Below are positions 7,647 through 15,417 of a stretch of 21,831 bases of DNA, piece after piece (position 1 is the stretch's first letter; every line of letters starts with the position of its first letter). Position numbers and translations under genes: made by a program. Location: positions 1-21,831 of the IMG/VR virus record IMGVR_UViG_3300049596_000453. One strand, 5' to 3'. This DNA is from a virus. The notes beneath the pieces were generated by a model. The model saw only the letters and a list, made by a program, of their open reading frames with translations, had not been told where the DNA came from and did not search any database.

Positions 7647-7674
7647 ATTATACATAGGTTCTCAGAACTGTCAA
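7647..7674 (-). promoter_or_regulatory. Consensus promoter pointing antisense into uvsW
   Basis: Minus strand: TTGACA (7674..7669), 16-nt spacer, TATAAT (7652..7647), all twelve box positions matching. Transcription would begin near 7640 and run into the uvsW 3' end. No minus-strand gene of plausible quality follows. Confidence 0.6.
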
Positions 7675-7698
7675 CAATTATTTTAGTGTAAATACTGG

Positions 7699-7727
7699 TT
7701 GACATTTTTTCAAGATTGTGATACAGT
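7699..7727 (+). promoter_or_regulatory. Sigma70-type promoter of the gene 55-47-46 operon
   Basis: TTGACA (7699-7704), 17-nt spacer, TACAGT (7722-7727) with TG at 7719-7720 (extended -10). About 30 bases before gene 55. Confidence 0.8.
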
Positions 7728-7757
7728 ATACTAAATATGCATATAAGGAGTATTTAA

Positions 7758-8372
7758 ATGATTGACAAACCAACACGAGCACCCCGCAATTACGTTAACA
7801 ACAAGGATCTTCTTGATGCGCTCGTACAATACAAAAAAGACTGTATCGAAGCTGATGATGCAGGAGATGAACGACCACGTGTACCTGATTATATTGGTCG
7901 TTGTATTTTTCAGATTGGTACTCGACTAGCGACAAAGCCAAACTTTTCTGGCTATTCGTATAAAGAAGACATGATTTCAGACGGTATTGAAAACTGCCTA
8001 TTGTACATTCATAATTTTAATGCAGAAAAATCTCAGAACCCGTTTGCTTATTTTACACAGATTATTTGGTATGCTTTCTTACGCAGGATTGCTAAAGAAA
8101 AGAAACAAATGTACATCAGATTTAAATCTTCGCAACATTTACTTGCTACTGGTGGTACATACACAGGTGAAGATTTAACTGTTCACTTGACTACATCAGC
8201 AGAATATATGAACGACTTTATTAAAGATTTTGAAGAAAAAATCGAAAAAGATAAAGCAAAGAAAAAAGAATCAATTGATATTGACGATGAAGATATTACT
8301 ATTGACGAAGTTATTGATGAAGTTATTATTGCTGATATTATTATTGATGAAGACGACGGAGGAAAAGTTTGA
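7758..8372 (+). CDS. 55: Sigma factor for late transcription gp55
   Basis: 204 aa, T4 gp55 is 185 aa. Directs host RNA polymerase to late promoters (TATAAATA type) together with gp33 and the sliding clamp. The sigma region 2-like core is at about 70-118: YKEDMISDGIENCLLYIH followed by FNAEKSQNPFAYFTQIIW and RRIAKEKKQ. The last 45 residues are an unusual Ile/Asp/Glu-rich tail (ESIDIDDEDITIDEVIDE onwards, ending DEDDGGKV), apparently without the short hydrophobic C-terminal end that T4 gp55 uses to bind the clamp. Strong ribosome site AAGGAG. The stop overlaps the TTG start of gene 47. Late-type motifs elsewhere in the window are its presumed targets. Confidence 0.93.
   Translation: MIDKPTRAPRNYVNNKDLLDALVQYKKDCIEADDAGDERPRVPDYIGRCIFQIGTRLATKPNFSGYSYKEDMISDGIENCLLYIHNFNAEKSQNPFAYFTQIIWYAFLRRIAKEKKQMYIRFKSSQHLLATGGTYTGEDLTVHLTTSAEYMNDFIKDFEEKIEKDKAKKKESIDIDDEDITIDEVIDEVIIADIIIDEDDGGKV
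8264..8360 (+). repeat. Low-complexity GAT/ATT-rich tract at the end of gene 55
   Basis: Imperfect repetition of ATTGATGAAG, ATTGACGA and GATATTATT units encodes the acidic Ile/Asp/Glu tail of gp55. Such tracts change length easily by slippage. Confidence 0.6.
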
Positions 8373-9430
8373 AAATAGCTATTGTTACTGATATGCATAT
8401 CGGTGTTCGTGGTGATGCTAAATTATTTTTAGATCATCAGGAACGATTCTTTTCAGAGATATTTTTCCCGCACATTGATAAACATGATATTAAAATCATT
8501 TTTGATTTGGGTGATACATTTGACCGCCGTAAATTTATTAACTATATTTCTCTTGAACGCGGTAAAAAATTCTTCTTTGATCAGATTGCAAAAAGAGGTA
8601 TCGAGTATCATGCTCTAGTAGGTAATCACACAACGTATTATACTAATACTAACGAAGTAAACTCTATGAATTTGCTTTTACGTGAGTATGACAAGTTTCA
8701 TATTTACGAAAACAAGTGTGAAGAGTTGCAACTCGGTTCAACTAAGTTTTTGATGGTGCCGTGGATTAATAATAGCAATTATAAAGATATACTAGAAACT
8801 ATTCGTGCATCAGATGCCGACATGTGCATGGGTCACTTTTCTATTCAAGGCTTTGAAATGGATAAAGGTCACTTATGCGACTCTGGTTTAACGAGTGATT
8901 TGTTTACAAACTTCCAAGCGGTTTATTCTGGACACTTTCACCATCCTTCCACTTATAATAATATTTCATATCTTGGTTCTCCTTATGAACTAACATGGTC
9001 TGATTATCAAGGTAAACGTGGTTTCCGAGTACTTGATACTGAAACAAGAGAATTAGAATGGATTTTAAATCCCAATACTATTTTCCACAAAATCGAATAC
9101 GATGATGCTGATATGACTATTGACGATATTGCTAGCTTAGATGTAAGCAATCTTAAAGATACATTTATTAAAGTTATTGTAAAGAACAGAGTAAACCCGT
9201 ATATCTATGATTTGTTCCTAAATAAATTAACAGATGCTGGTGCTGCTGATGTTAAGACTGTCGAAGATTCACTTAACTTGGAATCTGAAGGCTTGAATGA
9301 AATTATGGATGAAACAAAAGATACTAAAGACATCTTACATACATATATTGATGGCTTAGAAACCAAAGTTGATAAAGCACAGATAAAAAAATTGATTGAT
9401 GAACTATACGTTGAGGCTTCGAATATTTAA
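8369..9430 (+). CDS. 47: Recombination endonuclease subunit gp47 (Mre11/SbcD-like)
   Basis: 353 aa, T4 gp47 is 339 aa. Nuclease half of the gp46/47 complex that resects DNA ends for UvsX loading and host DNA breakdown. Calcineurin-type phosphoesterase motifs: D8 and H10 (TDMHIG), GDTFDR (48-53), GNH (85-87), GHF (155-157) and GHFHHPS (188-194). A C-terminal capping domain follows. The start is TTG at 8369, chosen because residues IAIVTDMH begin the domain right away and GGAGGA stands at 8358-8363; it overlaps the gene 55 stop. The stop shares one base with the gene 46 ATG (TAATG), so the two subunits are coupled. Confidence 0.97.
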   Translation: MKIAIVTDMHIGVRGDAKLFLDHQERFFSEIFFPHIDKHDIKIIFDLGDTFDRRKFINYISLERGKKFFFDQIAKRGIEYHALVGNHTTYYTNTNEVNSMNLLLREYDKFHIYENKCEELQLGSTKFLMVPWINNSNYKDILETIRASDADMCMGHFSIQGFEMDKGHLCDSGLTSDLFTNFQAVYSGHFHHPSTYNNISYLGSPYELTWSDYQGKRGFRVLDTETRELEWILNPNTIFHKIEYDDADMTIDDIASLDVSNLKDTFIKVIVKNRVNPYIYDLFLNKLTDAGAADVKTVEDSLNLESEGLNEIMDETKDTKDILHTYIDGLETKVDKAQIKKLIDELYVEASNI

Positions 9431-11151
9431 TGAAAATTCAATTTAAGAAAATACGATACAAGAATTTGTTATCGTCTGGTAATTCATTTACTGAAATCTT
9501 TTTAGATAAAAGCAAAACCACTCTTATTAGCGGTTCAAATGGCAGTGGAAAATCTACGCTACTTGACGCTATTACGTTTGCGTTGTATGGTAAAGCTTTT
9601 CGCAAAATTAATAAGCCACAACTTATTAATACCATCAACGAAAAAGATTTGGTTGTAGAAATAGAATTTAATATTGGAACACAGCAATATCTTATTCGTC
9701 GTGGTTTAAAACCAAACATTTTTGAAATTTTGTTGAATGGTAATTTGGTAAATCAAGATGCAGCAGCACGAGATTATCAAGTATATCTTGAACAAAACAT
9801 TCTTAAATTAAACTATAAATCTTTTACTCAGATCGTTATTCTAGGTAGTGCTACGTATGTTCCTTTTATGGAATTACCTGCACAAGGCCGTCGTGAAATT
9901 ATTGAAGATCTTCTTGACATTCAAGTATTCAGCACTATGAATACTTTGCTAAAAGAAAAAGTTGTTGCTAATAAAGAAAGCATTACTGAAAATAGTTATC
10001 AAAAAGATTTGATTGAAACTCGCATTGATTCTGCAAAAGACCATAACGAATCTATTCGCAAAATTAGAGAAAAAGAAGTAGATAAGATTAAAGAAAAGAT
10101 GAAAGAGCATCTTGATACTATCGAAAAAGAAAAATCTGCTATTGACATTATTGATGCTGAAATAGCTTTGCTTGATACTAGATGTGTAGATAAAGCATCT
10201 ATTAAATCTAAAAACGAAAAAGCAAAAACATTAAGACAAGAATTACAATCTAATCTTCGTAGCATTAATAAAGAGTTATCTTTCTATCACGATAACGATA
10301 ATTGTCCAACTTGTAAACAAGGTATTGCTCATACTTTTAAAGATAATGTTATTACTGAAAAAAGTAAAAGAGTAAGTGAAATTGAAACTGCAATTGATGA
10401 ATTGTCAGCTAAAATTGACGTACACGAAGCTAACCTCAATCGTATTTCTGCTATAGAAGAAGAAATTAAACAGAAAGCTCTTAAATGTTCTGATCATCGT
10501 GCTAATATTAAAATGTCTAAGAACGCTCTCATTTCATTTAAAGATGAATTGAATGCAGCTGAAGAAGATGTCGAAGCAGTTGACACGACAAAGCTTGAAG
10601 AATATAATACTACATTAAAAGATATTGAACGTAGACAAACACATCTATTTAATGAAAAAGAAGTTATTGCAGTTACAGGTGCAATGCTTAAAGACGGCGG
10701 TATTAAAGCCAAAATCATTAAGCAATATGTTCCAATAATGAACAAACTTATCAACAAATATTTAGGTGCGTTTGATTTGTTTGTTGAATTTAATCTTGAT
10801 GAAAACTTTAATGAAGTAATTAAATCTCGTTTTCGCGATACATTCTCATATGCTTCGTTTTCAGAAGGCGAAAAGCTTCGTATTACTTTAGCTATTATGT
10901 TATCATGGCGAGCAGTTGCTAAGTTGCGTAATTCAGTATCTACTAATTTGCTTATTCTTGATGAAACACTTGATGGTGCATTAGATGGAGTTGGTATTGA
11001 AATGTTAATTGAAACATTACATAACTTAAATTCTGACGATAATATTTTTGTTATCTCACACCGTGGACATCAGTTTGGCGATAAATTCATGTCTCATATT
11101 AAATTCGATAAAGTTAAAAACTTTAGTCAAATTGCAGCTTTAGCAACATAA
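9430..11151 (+). CDS. 46: Recombination endonuclease subunit gp46 (Rad50/SbcC-like)
   Basis: 573 aa, T4 gp46 is 560 aa. ATPase partner of gp47. Walker A GSNGSGKST (35-43); Q-loop region TQIVILGS followed by the SbcC-type LPAQGRREIIEDLLDI; long coiled coils on both sides of a zinc hook CPTC (C292, C295); ABC signature FSEGEKLRI; Walker B NLLILDETLDGALD near 505-518; switch histidine in ISHRGH. All catalytic parts are present. A perfect consensus promoter lies inside the gene at 10580-10608, in the second coiled coil. Confidence 0.97.
   Translation: MKIQFKKIRYKNLLSSGNSFTEIFLDKSKTTLISGSNGSGKSTLLDAITFALYGKAFRKINKPQLINTINEKDLVVEIEFNIGTQQYLIRRGLKPNIFEILLNGNLVNQDAAARDYQVYLEQNILKLNYKSFTQIVILGSATYVPFMELPAQGRREIIEDLLDIQVFSTMNTLLKEKVVANKESITENSYQKDLIETRIDSAKDHNESIRKIREKEVDKIKEKMKEHLDTIEKEKSAIDIIDAEIALLDTRCVDKASIKSKNEKAKTLRQELQSNLRSINKELSFYHDNDNCPTCKQGIAHTFKDNVITEKSKRVSEIETAIDELSAKIDVHEANLNRISAIEEEIKQKALKCSDHRANIKMSKNALISFKDELNAAEEDVEAVDTTKLEEYNTTLKDIERRQTHLFNEKEVIAVTGAMLKDGGIKAKIIKQYVPIMNKLINKYLGAFDLFVEFNLDENFNEVIKSRFRDTFSYASFSEGEKLRITLAIMLSWRAVAKLRNSVSTNLLILDETLDGALDGVGIEMLIETLHNLNSDDNIFVISHRGHQFGDKFMSHIKFDKVKNFSQIAALAT
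10580..10608 (+). promoter_or_regulatory. Consensus promoter inside gene 46
   Basis: TTGACA (10580-10585), 17-nt spacer, TATAAT (10603-10608), all twelve box positions matching. Transcripts from about 10615 would cover the end of gene 46, the 74-aa gene and gene 43. Confidence 0.5.
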
Positions 11152-11154
11152 AAT

Positions 11155-11379
11155 ATGCAGCATACCGTAGAAGATCTTATTCGTAAAGTAAATGTTATGG
11201 TTGATAAAGCAATTCAAATTCGTACTGAACGGCTTAGATATGATACAAGAGGAGGTGATCCATATGATGAAGATTTATGCAAGCACCTTCTCAGTCAAGT
11301 TCAACAGTTAGCTGCAGAAATAGCTAATGATCGTGAAGGCGATGAAATTAAAACAGAAGAATTAAAAAGTAAAATGTAG
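11155..11379 (+). CDS. Unknown 74-aa helical protein between genes 46 and 43
   Basis: Starts MQHTVEDLIRKVNVMVDKAI and is largely helical and charged, with a central RYDTRGGDPYDED stretch that breaks two helices. It begins three bases after the gene 46 stop, so it shares that operon, and ends where the gene 43 -35 box begins. No ribosome site of note. No family recognised; small genes at this place are common in T4-like phages. Possibly an accessory of replication by position only. Confidence 0.7.
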   Translation: MQHTVEDLIRKVNVMVDKAIQIRTERLRYDTRGGDPYDEDLCKHLLSQVQQLAAEIANDREGDEIKTEELKSKM

Positions 11380-11408
11380 TTGACACTTCTTGTTTTGCAT
11401 GTTACAAT
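11380..11408 (+). promoter_or_regulatory. Sigma70-type promoter of gene 43
   Basis: TTGACA (11380-11385), 17-nt spacer, TACAAT (11403-11408), thirty bases before the DNA polymerase start. The -35 overlaps the stop of the preceding gene. Confidence 0.85.
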
Positions 11409-11437
11409 GGTTAATATTATGATACACAAGGTTTATT

Positions 11438-13978
11438 ATGTCTAGTTTTTACACGTCTGTTGAGCGGTTTGGCAACAGCATCCTTTGGCGCGGTTACGAA
11501 AACGGTAAACGTTTTGAGCGCAAAGTTAAGTATTGTCCTACCTTGTTTGTTGGAAGCAAAGACACTGCATCTAAATATCGTTCTTTGATTAACAATCGTC
11601 CTATGAATCCTATTCAAATGGATTCGATGAAAGACGCAAAAGATTGGATTGAACAATACAAAGATGTGCACGGCTTTGAAATTGCTGGTAGTACTAACTA
11701 CGTAGCTCAATTTATTCAAGAGCAATATCCCGATGCTATAGATTACGATGTTACTAAAGTTAACATTGTGTCTTTCGATATCGAGGTTGATATTAGCAAC
11801 GGCTATCCTAATATGGATACTGCTGATAAAGAAATTACTTCTATTGCTTATAAGTCTTCAAAGACCAGCGTCTATCATTTGCTCGGTCGTAAAGACTACG
11901 ATAAAACTAAAACGCTGTTGAACATCGATCCTTCTGATATTGACTTTACAAAATTTGATTCAGAAGAAGAGTTGCTTCGCAAATTCAAACAACTTTGGAT
12001 GAGCGACTATCCAGATATCGTTACAGGCTGGAACGTAGAGTACTTCGATATTCAATACATCATTACTCGTATGCGTAGTTTGTTTGGTGAAGAGTGGATT
12101 AAAGATCTTTCGCCGTGGCGCAATCTTCGTCAGCATGGTCGTGAATTCTTTGGTAAGATGCAAAACACTTATGAAATTAGTGGTGTTGCAGTTGTTGACT
12201 ACATGGATGCGTTCAAGAAGTTTGGCTACAAATACGGCCCACAAGAATCTTATAAGCTTGATCACATTGCTAATGTTGTGCTTGGTGAAAAGAAACTTGA
12301 TTACTCTGAGTACGGTACACTTACAGAATTGTACGAACAAAATCCGCAATTGTATTTGGACTACAACCTTAAAGATACTTGGCTTATTCAGCGTTTTGAA
12401 GATGAAACCGGTTTGCTTTCTCTTGTTATGACTGTTGCTTATGGTGGTGGTGTTAATTTCAATGATGCATTTGGTACTGTTGGTATCTGGGAAACAACCC
12501 TGTATCGTAGACTCATTAAAGCTGGTCGTGTTCCTCCTATCAAAGGTGGTCCTGGTCAGCGAGCTGGTGACCTTGTCGGCGGCTATGTTAAAGATCCAAA
12601 AGTTGGTATGCATCCTTGGGTTGTATCATTCGATTTGAACTCACTGTATCCACACTTGATGCTGCAATACAACATGTCTCCAGAAACTTATTTGGAAAAC
12701 GAACGTCAATACGTAACACAAGAAATGGTGCTTGCTGACAAATTCCAAAACACAGATAAGTCAATGTCTGTTTGTGCAAATGGTGCATGTTTCACAAATG
12801 AATTTAAAGGTGTTATTCCTGAGATCATTGATGAATACTATGGCAATCGTTCTGTGATTAAAAAGAAGATGTTGAAGGTTGAACAAGAACTTGAGAACAC
12901 AAAAGATCCTCGCGAAAAAGAAAATCTAAAGCGCGAAGCTAACAACTTGCATAATCAGCAAATGGCTATTAAGATTGCGATGAACTCGTTGTATGGTGCA
13001 ACAGCTAACATTTACTTCTTGTATTACATTAACGACATGGCTGAAGCAATCACAACATCAGGTCAACTTTCTATTCGTTATGCTGAAAAATCTGTTAATA
13101 CGTACTTGAATAAGTTGCTTAAAACAGAAAATAAAGATTACATCATGTACATCGACACCGATTCTATCTATGTTGATATGTCTGGTGTTATTAAAGCTTC
13201 GTTTGGTACAGTTGATGTTGAGCGTTCTAAAGGTGAAGAGTTTCTCGATAAAGTTTGCAAAATGAAAATCGAAGGTATCATCGAAGCTGGCTATGTTGAG
13301 CTTGCTGAAAAGATGGGTGCATATCGGCAAGCAATGTCGATGAAGCGTGAAAAGATTACTGATAAAACAGTATTCATTGCTAAAAAGCGTTACATTATGA
13401 ATACTCTTAACTCAGAAGGCGTTCATTACGATACTCCAAAAATTTCTGTAACAGGTCTCGAATCAGTTCGTTCTTCTACTCCAGAAGTATGCCGCGATAA
13501 ACTTAAAGACTCTTTTAAAGTTATTATGAATCAAGACGAACAGGCTGTTCAGCAGTTTATTGAAGACTTCCGACAGGAATTCTTTAAGTTAACCGCTGAA
13601 GATATTGGTCGTAACTCTGGCACAGACAACATTGACAAGTATATTGATCGTACAAACGGTTACAAGAAGGGTTGTCCAATGCACGTTCGTGGTGCTATTT
13701 TGTACAACAACCATCTCAAGCAAAAAGGTCTAGATAAAAAGTTTAGGTCTGTTGTTGGTGGTGATAAAGTTAAGTATGTTCATCTTAAAACTCCAAACCC
13801 TATTCGTGAAAACATTATCGCATTTCCAGGCGTGTTACCAAAAGAGTTTGCGCTTGAAAAATACATTGACTACGAAACACAATTCGAAAAAGTGTTTCTT
13901 AGTCCGTTACAATCGATTCTCGAAGCTGTTGGTTGGTCTGCAGTAAAAATTTCAACACTTGACGATTTCTTTGTCTAA
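11438..13978 (+). CDS. 43: DNA polymerase gp43, family B
   Basis: 846 aa, T4 gp43 is 898 aa. Replicative polymerase with proofreading. Exo I SFDIEVD has D114 and E116, aligning with T4 D112/E114; Exo II is in TGWNVEYFDIQYI; Exo III is the YNLKDTWLI stretch. Polymerase motif A SFDLNSLYPHL holds D399 (T4 D408); motif B is KIAMNSLYGA; motif C YIDTDS holds D573 and D575. All catalytic acids are present, so both activities are expected. About 50 residues shorter than T4, with the loss spread over loops. Gene 43 has its own promoter. Several long opposite-strand frames inside it are shadows. Confidence 0.98.
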   Translation: MSSFYTSVERFGNSILWRGYENGKRFERKVKYCPTLFVGSKDTASKYRSLINNRPMNPIQMDSMKDAKDWIEQYKDVHGFEIAGSTNYVAQFIQEQYPDAIDYDVTKVNIVSFDIEVDISNGYPNMDTADKEITSIAYKSSKTSVYHLLGRKDYDKTKTLLNIDPSDIDFTKFDSEEELLRKFKQLWMSDYPDIVTGWNVEYFDIQYIITRMRSLFGEEWIKDLSPWRNLRQHGREFFGKMQNTYEISGVAVVDYMDAFKKFGYKYGPQESYKLDHIANVVLGEKKLDYSEYGTLTELYEQNPQLYLDYNLKDTWLIQRFEDETGLLSLVMTVAYGGGVNFNDAFGTVGIWETTLYRRLIKAGRVPPIKGGPGQRAGDLVGGYVKDPKVGMHPWVVSFDLNSLYPHLMLQYNMSPETYLENERQYVTQEMVLADKFQNTDKSMSVCANGACFTNEFKGVIPEIIDEYYGNRSVIKKKMLKVEQELENTKDPREKENLKREANNLHNQQMAIKIAMNSLYGATANIYFLYYINDMAEAITTSGQLSIRYAEKSVNTYLNKLLKTENKDYIMYIDTDSIYVDMSGVIKASFGTVDVERSKGEEFLDKVCKMKIEGIIEAGYVELAEKMGAYRQAMSMKREKITDKTVFIAKKRYIMNTLNSEGVHYDTPKISVTGLESVRSSTPEVCRDKLKDSFKVIMNQDEQAVQQFIEDFRQEFFKLTAEDIGRNSGTDNIDKYIDRTNGYKKGCPMHVRGAILYNNHLKQKGLDKKFRSVVGGDKVKYVHLKTPNPIRENIIAFPGVLPKEFALEKYIDYETQFEKVFLSPLQSILEAVGWSAVKISTLDDFFV

Positions 13979-13982
13979 CAAG

Positions 13983-14011
13983 TTGACATTACGTATAGCT
14001 TGTGTTATTAT
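13983..14011 (+). promoter_or_regulatory. Sigma70-type promoter of the MazG-like gene
   Basis: TTGACA (13983-13988), 17-nt spacer, TATTAT (14006-14011). An inverted repeat TAGCTT/AAGCTA (13996-14001, 14019-14024) flanks the -10. Confidence 0.8.
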
Positions 14012-14048
14012 AGATCATAAGCTACATATTTTAAAGTAAGGATATATC

Positions 14049-14546
14049 ATGGAAAATTGGGCTACAGATCTTAGCAAGATCAACATGTCGCGTAACAAAA
14101 ATTGGGCGAACGACATTAATGCAATGCACCACAAATTTGGTGTTAAAGAATGGTTCGAAGCCAATAAAAGCAATAAAGAACTTATGGCAAATTATCTTAC
14201 TTTCCGTTTGAATATGTGCCTAGAAGAATTGCTTGAAACTGCAAATGCTGCAGATCTTGATCTTGGTATTAATGAAGATGGTAAATTTGCTTTCATGGGT
14301 GATGCATCTAAAACTGATCCAGAAGAAATTGTAGATGGTCTTATTGATCTTTCTGTTTTTGCTGTTGGTACACTTGATGTGTTTAATGTTGATGCTAATA
14401 AAGCATGGGATAATGTTTATAAAGCAAACATGAACAAATCTACAGGAGTTAAACCAGGACGCCCTAACCCGTTTGGTCTACCAGATTTGATTAAGCCATC
14501 AGACTGGGTTGCACCTTCTCATAAAGGTAATCACGGAGATTTTTAA
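14049..14546 (+). CDS. MazG-like nucleoside triphosphate pyrophosphohydrolase
   Basis: 165 aa all-alpha NTP pyrophosphatase. The metal-binding motif EELLE (59-63) and the second acidic helix EEIVDGLIDL (92-101, with E93, D96 and D100) fit the ExxE(12-28)ExxD pattern of the MazG/dUTPase-2/PRA-PH superfamily. It also has the usual late helix AWDNVYKANMNK (119-130). Such enzymes cleave (d)NTPs to NMP and pyrophosphate; in phages they are linked to nucleotide pool cleansing or alarmone control, but the substrate cannot be told here. N-terminal NWATDL..INMSRNKNWANDI may be a docking extension. Ribosome site AAGGAT. Followed by heme oxygenase after 43 bases. Confidence 0.82.
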   Translation: MENWATDLSKINMSRNKNWANDINAMHHKFGVKEWFEANKSNKELMANYLTFRLNMCLEELLETANAADLDLGINEDGKFAFMGDASKTDPEEIVDGLIDLSVFAVGTLDVFNVDANKAWDNVYKANMNKSTGVKPGRPNPFGLPDLIKPSDWVAPSHKGNHGDF

Positions 14547-14553
14547 TTCCGTA

Positions 14554-14561
14554 AATAAATA
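14554..14561 (+). promoter_or_regulatory. Late-type motif before heme oxygenase
   Basis: AATAAATA (NATAAATA form) 28 bases before the heme oxygenase start. The only promoter-like signal in this 43-base gap. It may be chance in AT-rich DNA; read-through from the MazG-like gene is the alternative. Confidence 0.35.
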
Positions 14562-14589
14562 TATTCATGCACAATGAGGAGGTTACATA

Positions 14590-15144
14590 ATGTCGAATAA
14601 ATTAAAAGAGCTTACTTGGGCTCACCATCAATCTGCTGAACGCAGAGCTTTTGCTAGAGAACTAATGGGTGGTAAAATTGATCCAAAACTTTACCACAAG
14701 TTTCTCACATGTCAATATATGAACTATGCAGTTCTAGAAAAACATACAAAAATCCCAGTAAACTTAAACTCTATTAAGAGAGCGCCTCGTATTTTTCAAG
14801 ATATTCGCGAGTTAGAAACATTGTTTGGTTTTGAACCAGACGGTAAATTCCCGCCATCTGTTGATGAATATGCTGCTCATGTTACTGCGCTTGCGGAAAA
14901 AAATGACAACCAATCTCTACTAGCTCATATGTATGTTCGCCATTTTGGTGAGTTGCATGGTGGCCAAATGATTAAGAAAAAGATTCCAGGTAATGGGATT
15001 ATGTATGAATTTGACGGTGATACTAAAGTTCTAATTGAAGAATTTAGAAAACTACTTAATGATGACATGGCCGATGAAGCAAAAATCTGTTTTGATTTTG
15101 CATCAAAATTGTTTGATGAATTATCTCTGGAAATCAAAGAATAA
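14590..15144 (+). CDS. ho: Heme oxygenase (biliverdin-forming)
   Basis: 184 aa, shorter than most heme oxygenases (200-240 aa). Opens heme to biliverdin, CO and Fe2+ using O2 and electrons from reduced ferredoxin or a similar donor; cytoplasmic. The proximal segment WAHHQSAERRAF has the HxxAE pattern with likely heme ligand H13. The distal helix HMYVRHFGELHGGQMIKK (113-130) matches the canonical AHxYTRYxGDLSGGQxLKK, with the flexible glycines G120, G124 and G125. The canonical Asp (Asp140 of mammalian HO-1) is E121 and the Ser is H123. Strong ribosome site GAGGAGG. Its product biliverdin is the substrate of the bilin reductase 400 bases downstream, so the pair forms a two-step pathway from heme. 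Confidence 0.92.
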   Translation: MSNKLKELTWAHHQSAERRAFARELMGGKIDPKLYHKFLTCQYMNYAVLEKHTKIPVNLNSIKRAPRIFQDIRELETLFGFEPDGKFPPSVDEYAAHVTALAEKNDNQSLLAHMYVRHFGELHGGQMIKKKIPGNGIMYEFDGDTKVLIEEFRKLLNDDMADEAKICFDFASKLFDELSLEIKE

Positions 15145-15151
15145 TTTTTTG

Positions 15152-15179
15152 TTGACACACTCACACACTAGTATATAAT
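15152..15179 (+). promoter_or_regulatory. Perfect consensus promoter of the bilin reductase operon
   Basis: TTGACA (15152-15157), 16-nt spacer, TATAAT (15174-15179). It starts transcription after heme oxygenase, so the two small genes, the bilin reductase and the phosphoesterase can be expressed apart from the oxygenase. Confidence 0.88.
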
Positions 15180-15213
15180 CTTTATATGGGACAATAAAAT
15201 AAGGAGAAATCTT

Positions 15214-15417
15214 ATGCAGTTTGAAGATGAAACCGTATCGTTCGAAGAACTCGAACTAATTAAAAATACAGCAAAAGCCAATAGATTGTTGCGAAGCGAA
15301 TCTGCAAGAACGAAGCGAAAAGAATTAAAGCAAATTCGCGAAACTAAAATTCTCAATGAATGGGCTAGACAACGTAGAGAGCGTAAACAAAATGCAAAAC
15401 AAAATCACAACACTTAA
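15214..15417 (+). CDS. Unknown small basic protein, 67 aa
   Basis: An acidic start (MQFEDETVSFEELELIKN) is followed by a strongly basic, probably helical remainder (RTKRKELKQIRETK, then WARQRRERKQNAKQNHNT). The charge split suggests RNA, DNA or protein contact, but no domain is recognised. Good ribosome site AAGGAG at 15201-15206 and a consensus promoter. Its last 26 bases overlap the next gene, suggesting coupled translation. It lies between heme oxygenase and bilin reductase; no link to bilins can be shown. Confidence 0.75.
   Translation: MQFEDETVSFEELELIKNTAKANRLLRSESARTKRKELKQIRETKILNEWARQRRERKQNAKQNHNT

Noticed and set aside
7636-7647. AGCC-ATAA-GGCT hairpin after uvsW as a terminator
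   Set aside because: Only four pairs and no T-run after it; too weak to call.
7502-7705. 67-codon minus-strand frame across the uvsW end as target of the antisense promoter
   Set aside because: Its start lies upstream of that promoter's start site, so it cannot be the product; no ribosome site.
8369-9430. Possible missing start of gp47 suggesting a frameshift with gene 55
   Set aside because: A TTG start with a well placed GGAGGA explains the frame; the protein begins exactly at the conserved first strand.
9914-9941. TTGACA followed by TATGAA inside gene 46 as a promoter
   Set aside because: The -10 matches at only four of six positions and the site is within coding sequence.
11960-12613. 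Long opposite-strand open frame (217 codons) inside gene 43
   Set aside because: It mirrors the polymerase frame, has no ribosome site and no recognisable protein features; the motifs of gp43 run unbroken through it.
13996-14024. Inverted repeat TAGCTT/AAGCTA around the -10 of the MazG-like gene as an operator
   Set aside because: Six-base arms in AT-rich DNA are common and no matching site occurs at the other promoters.
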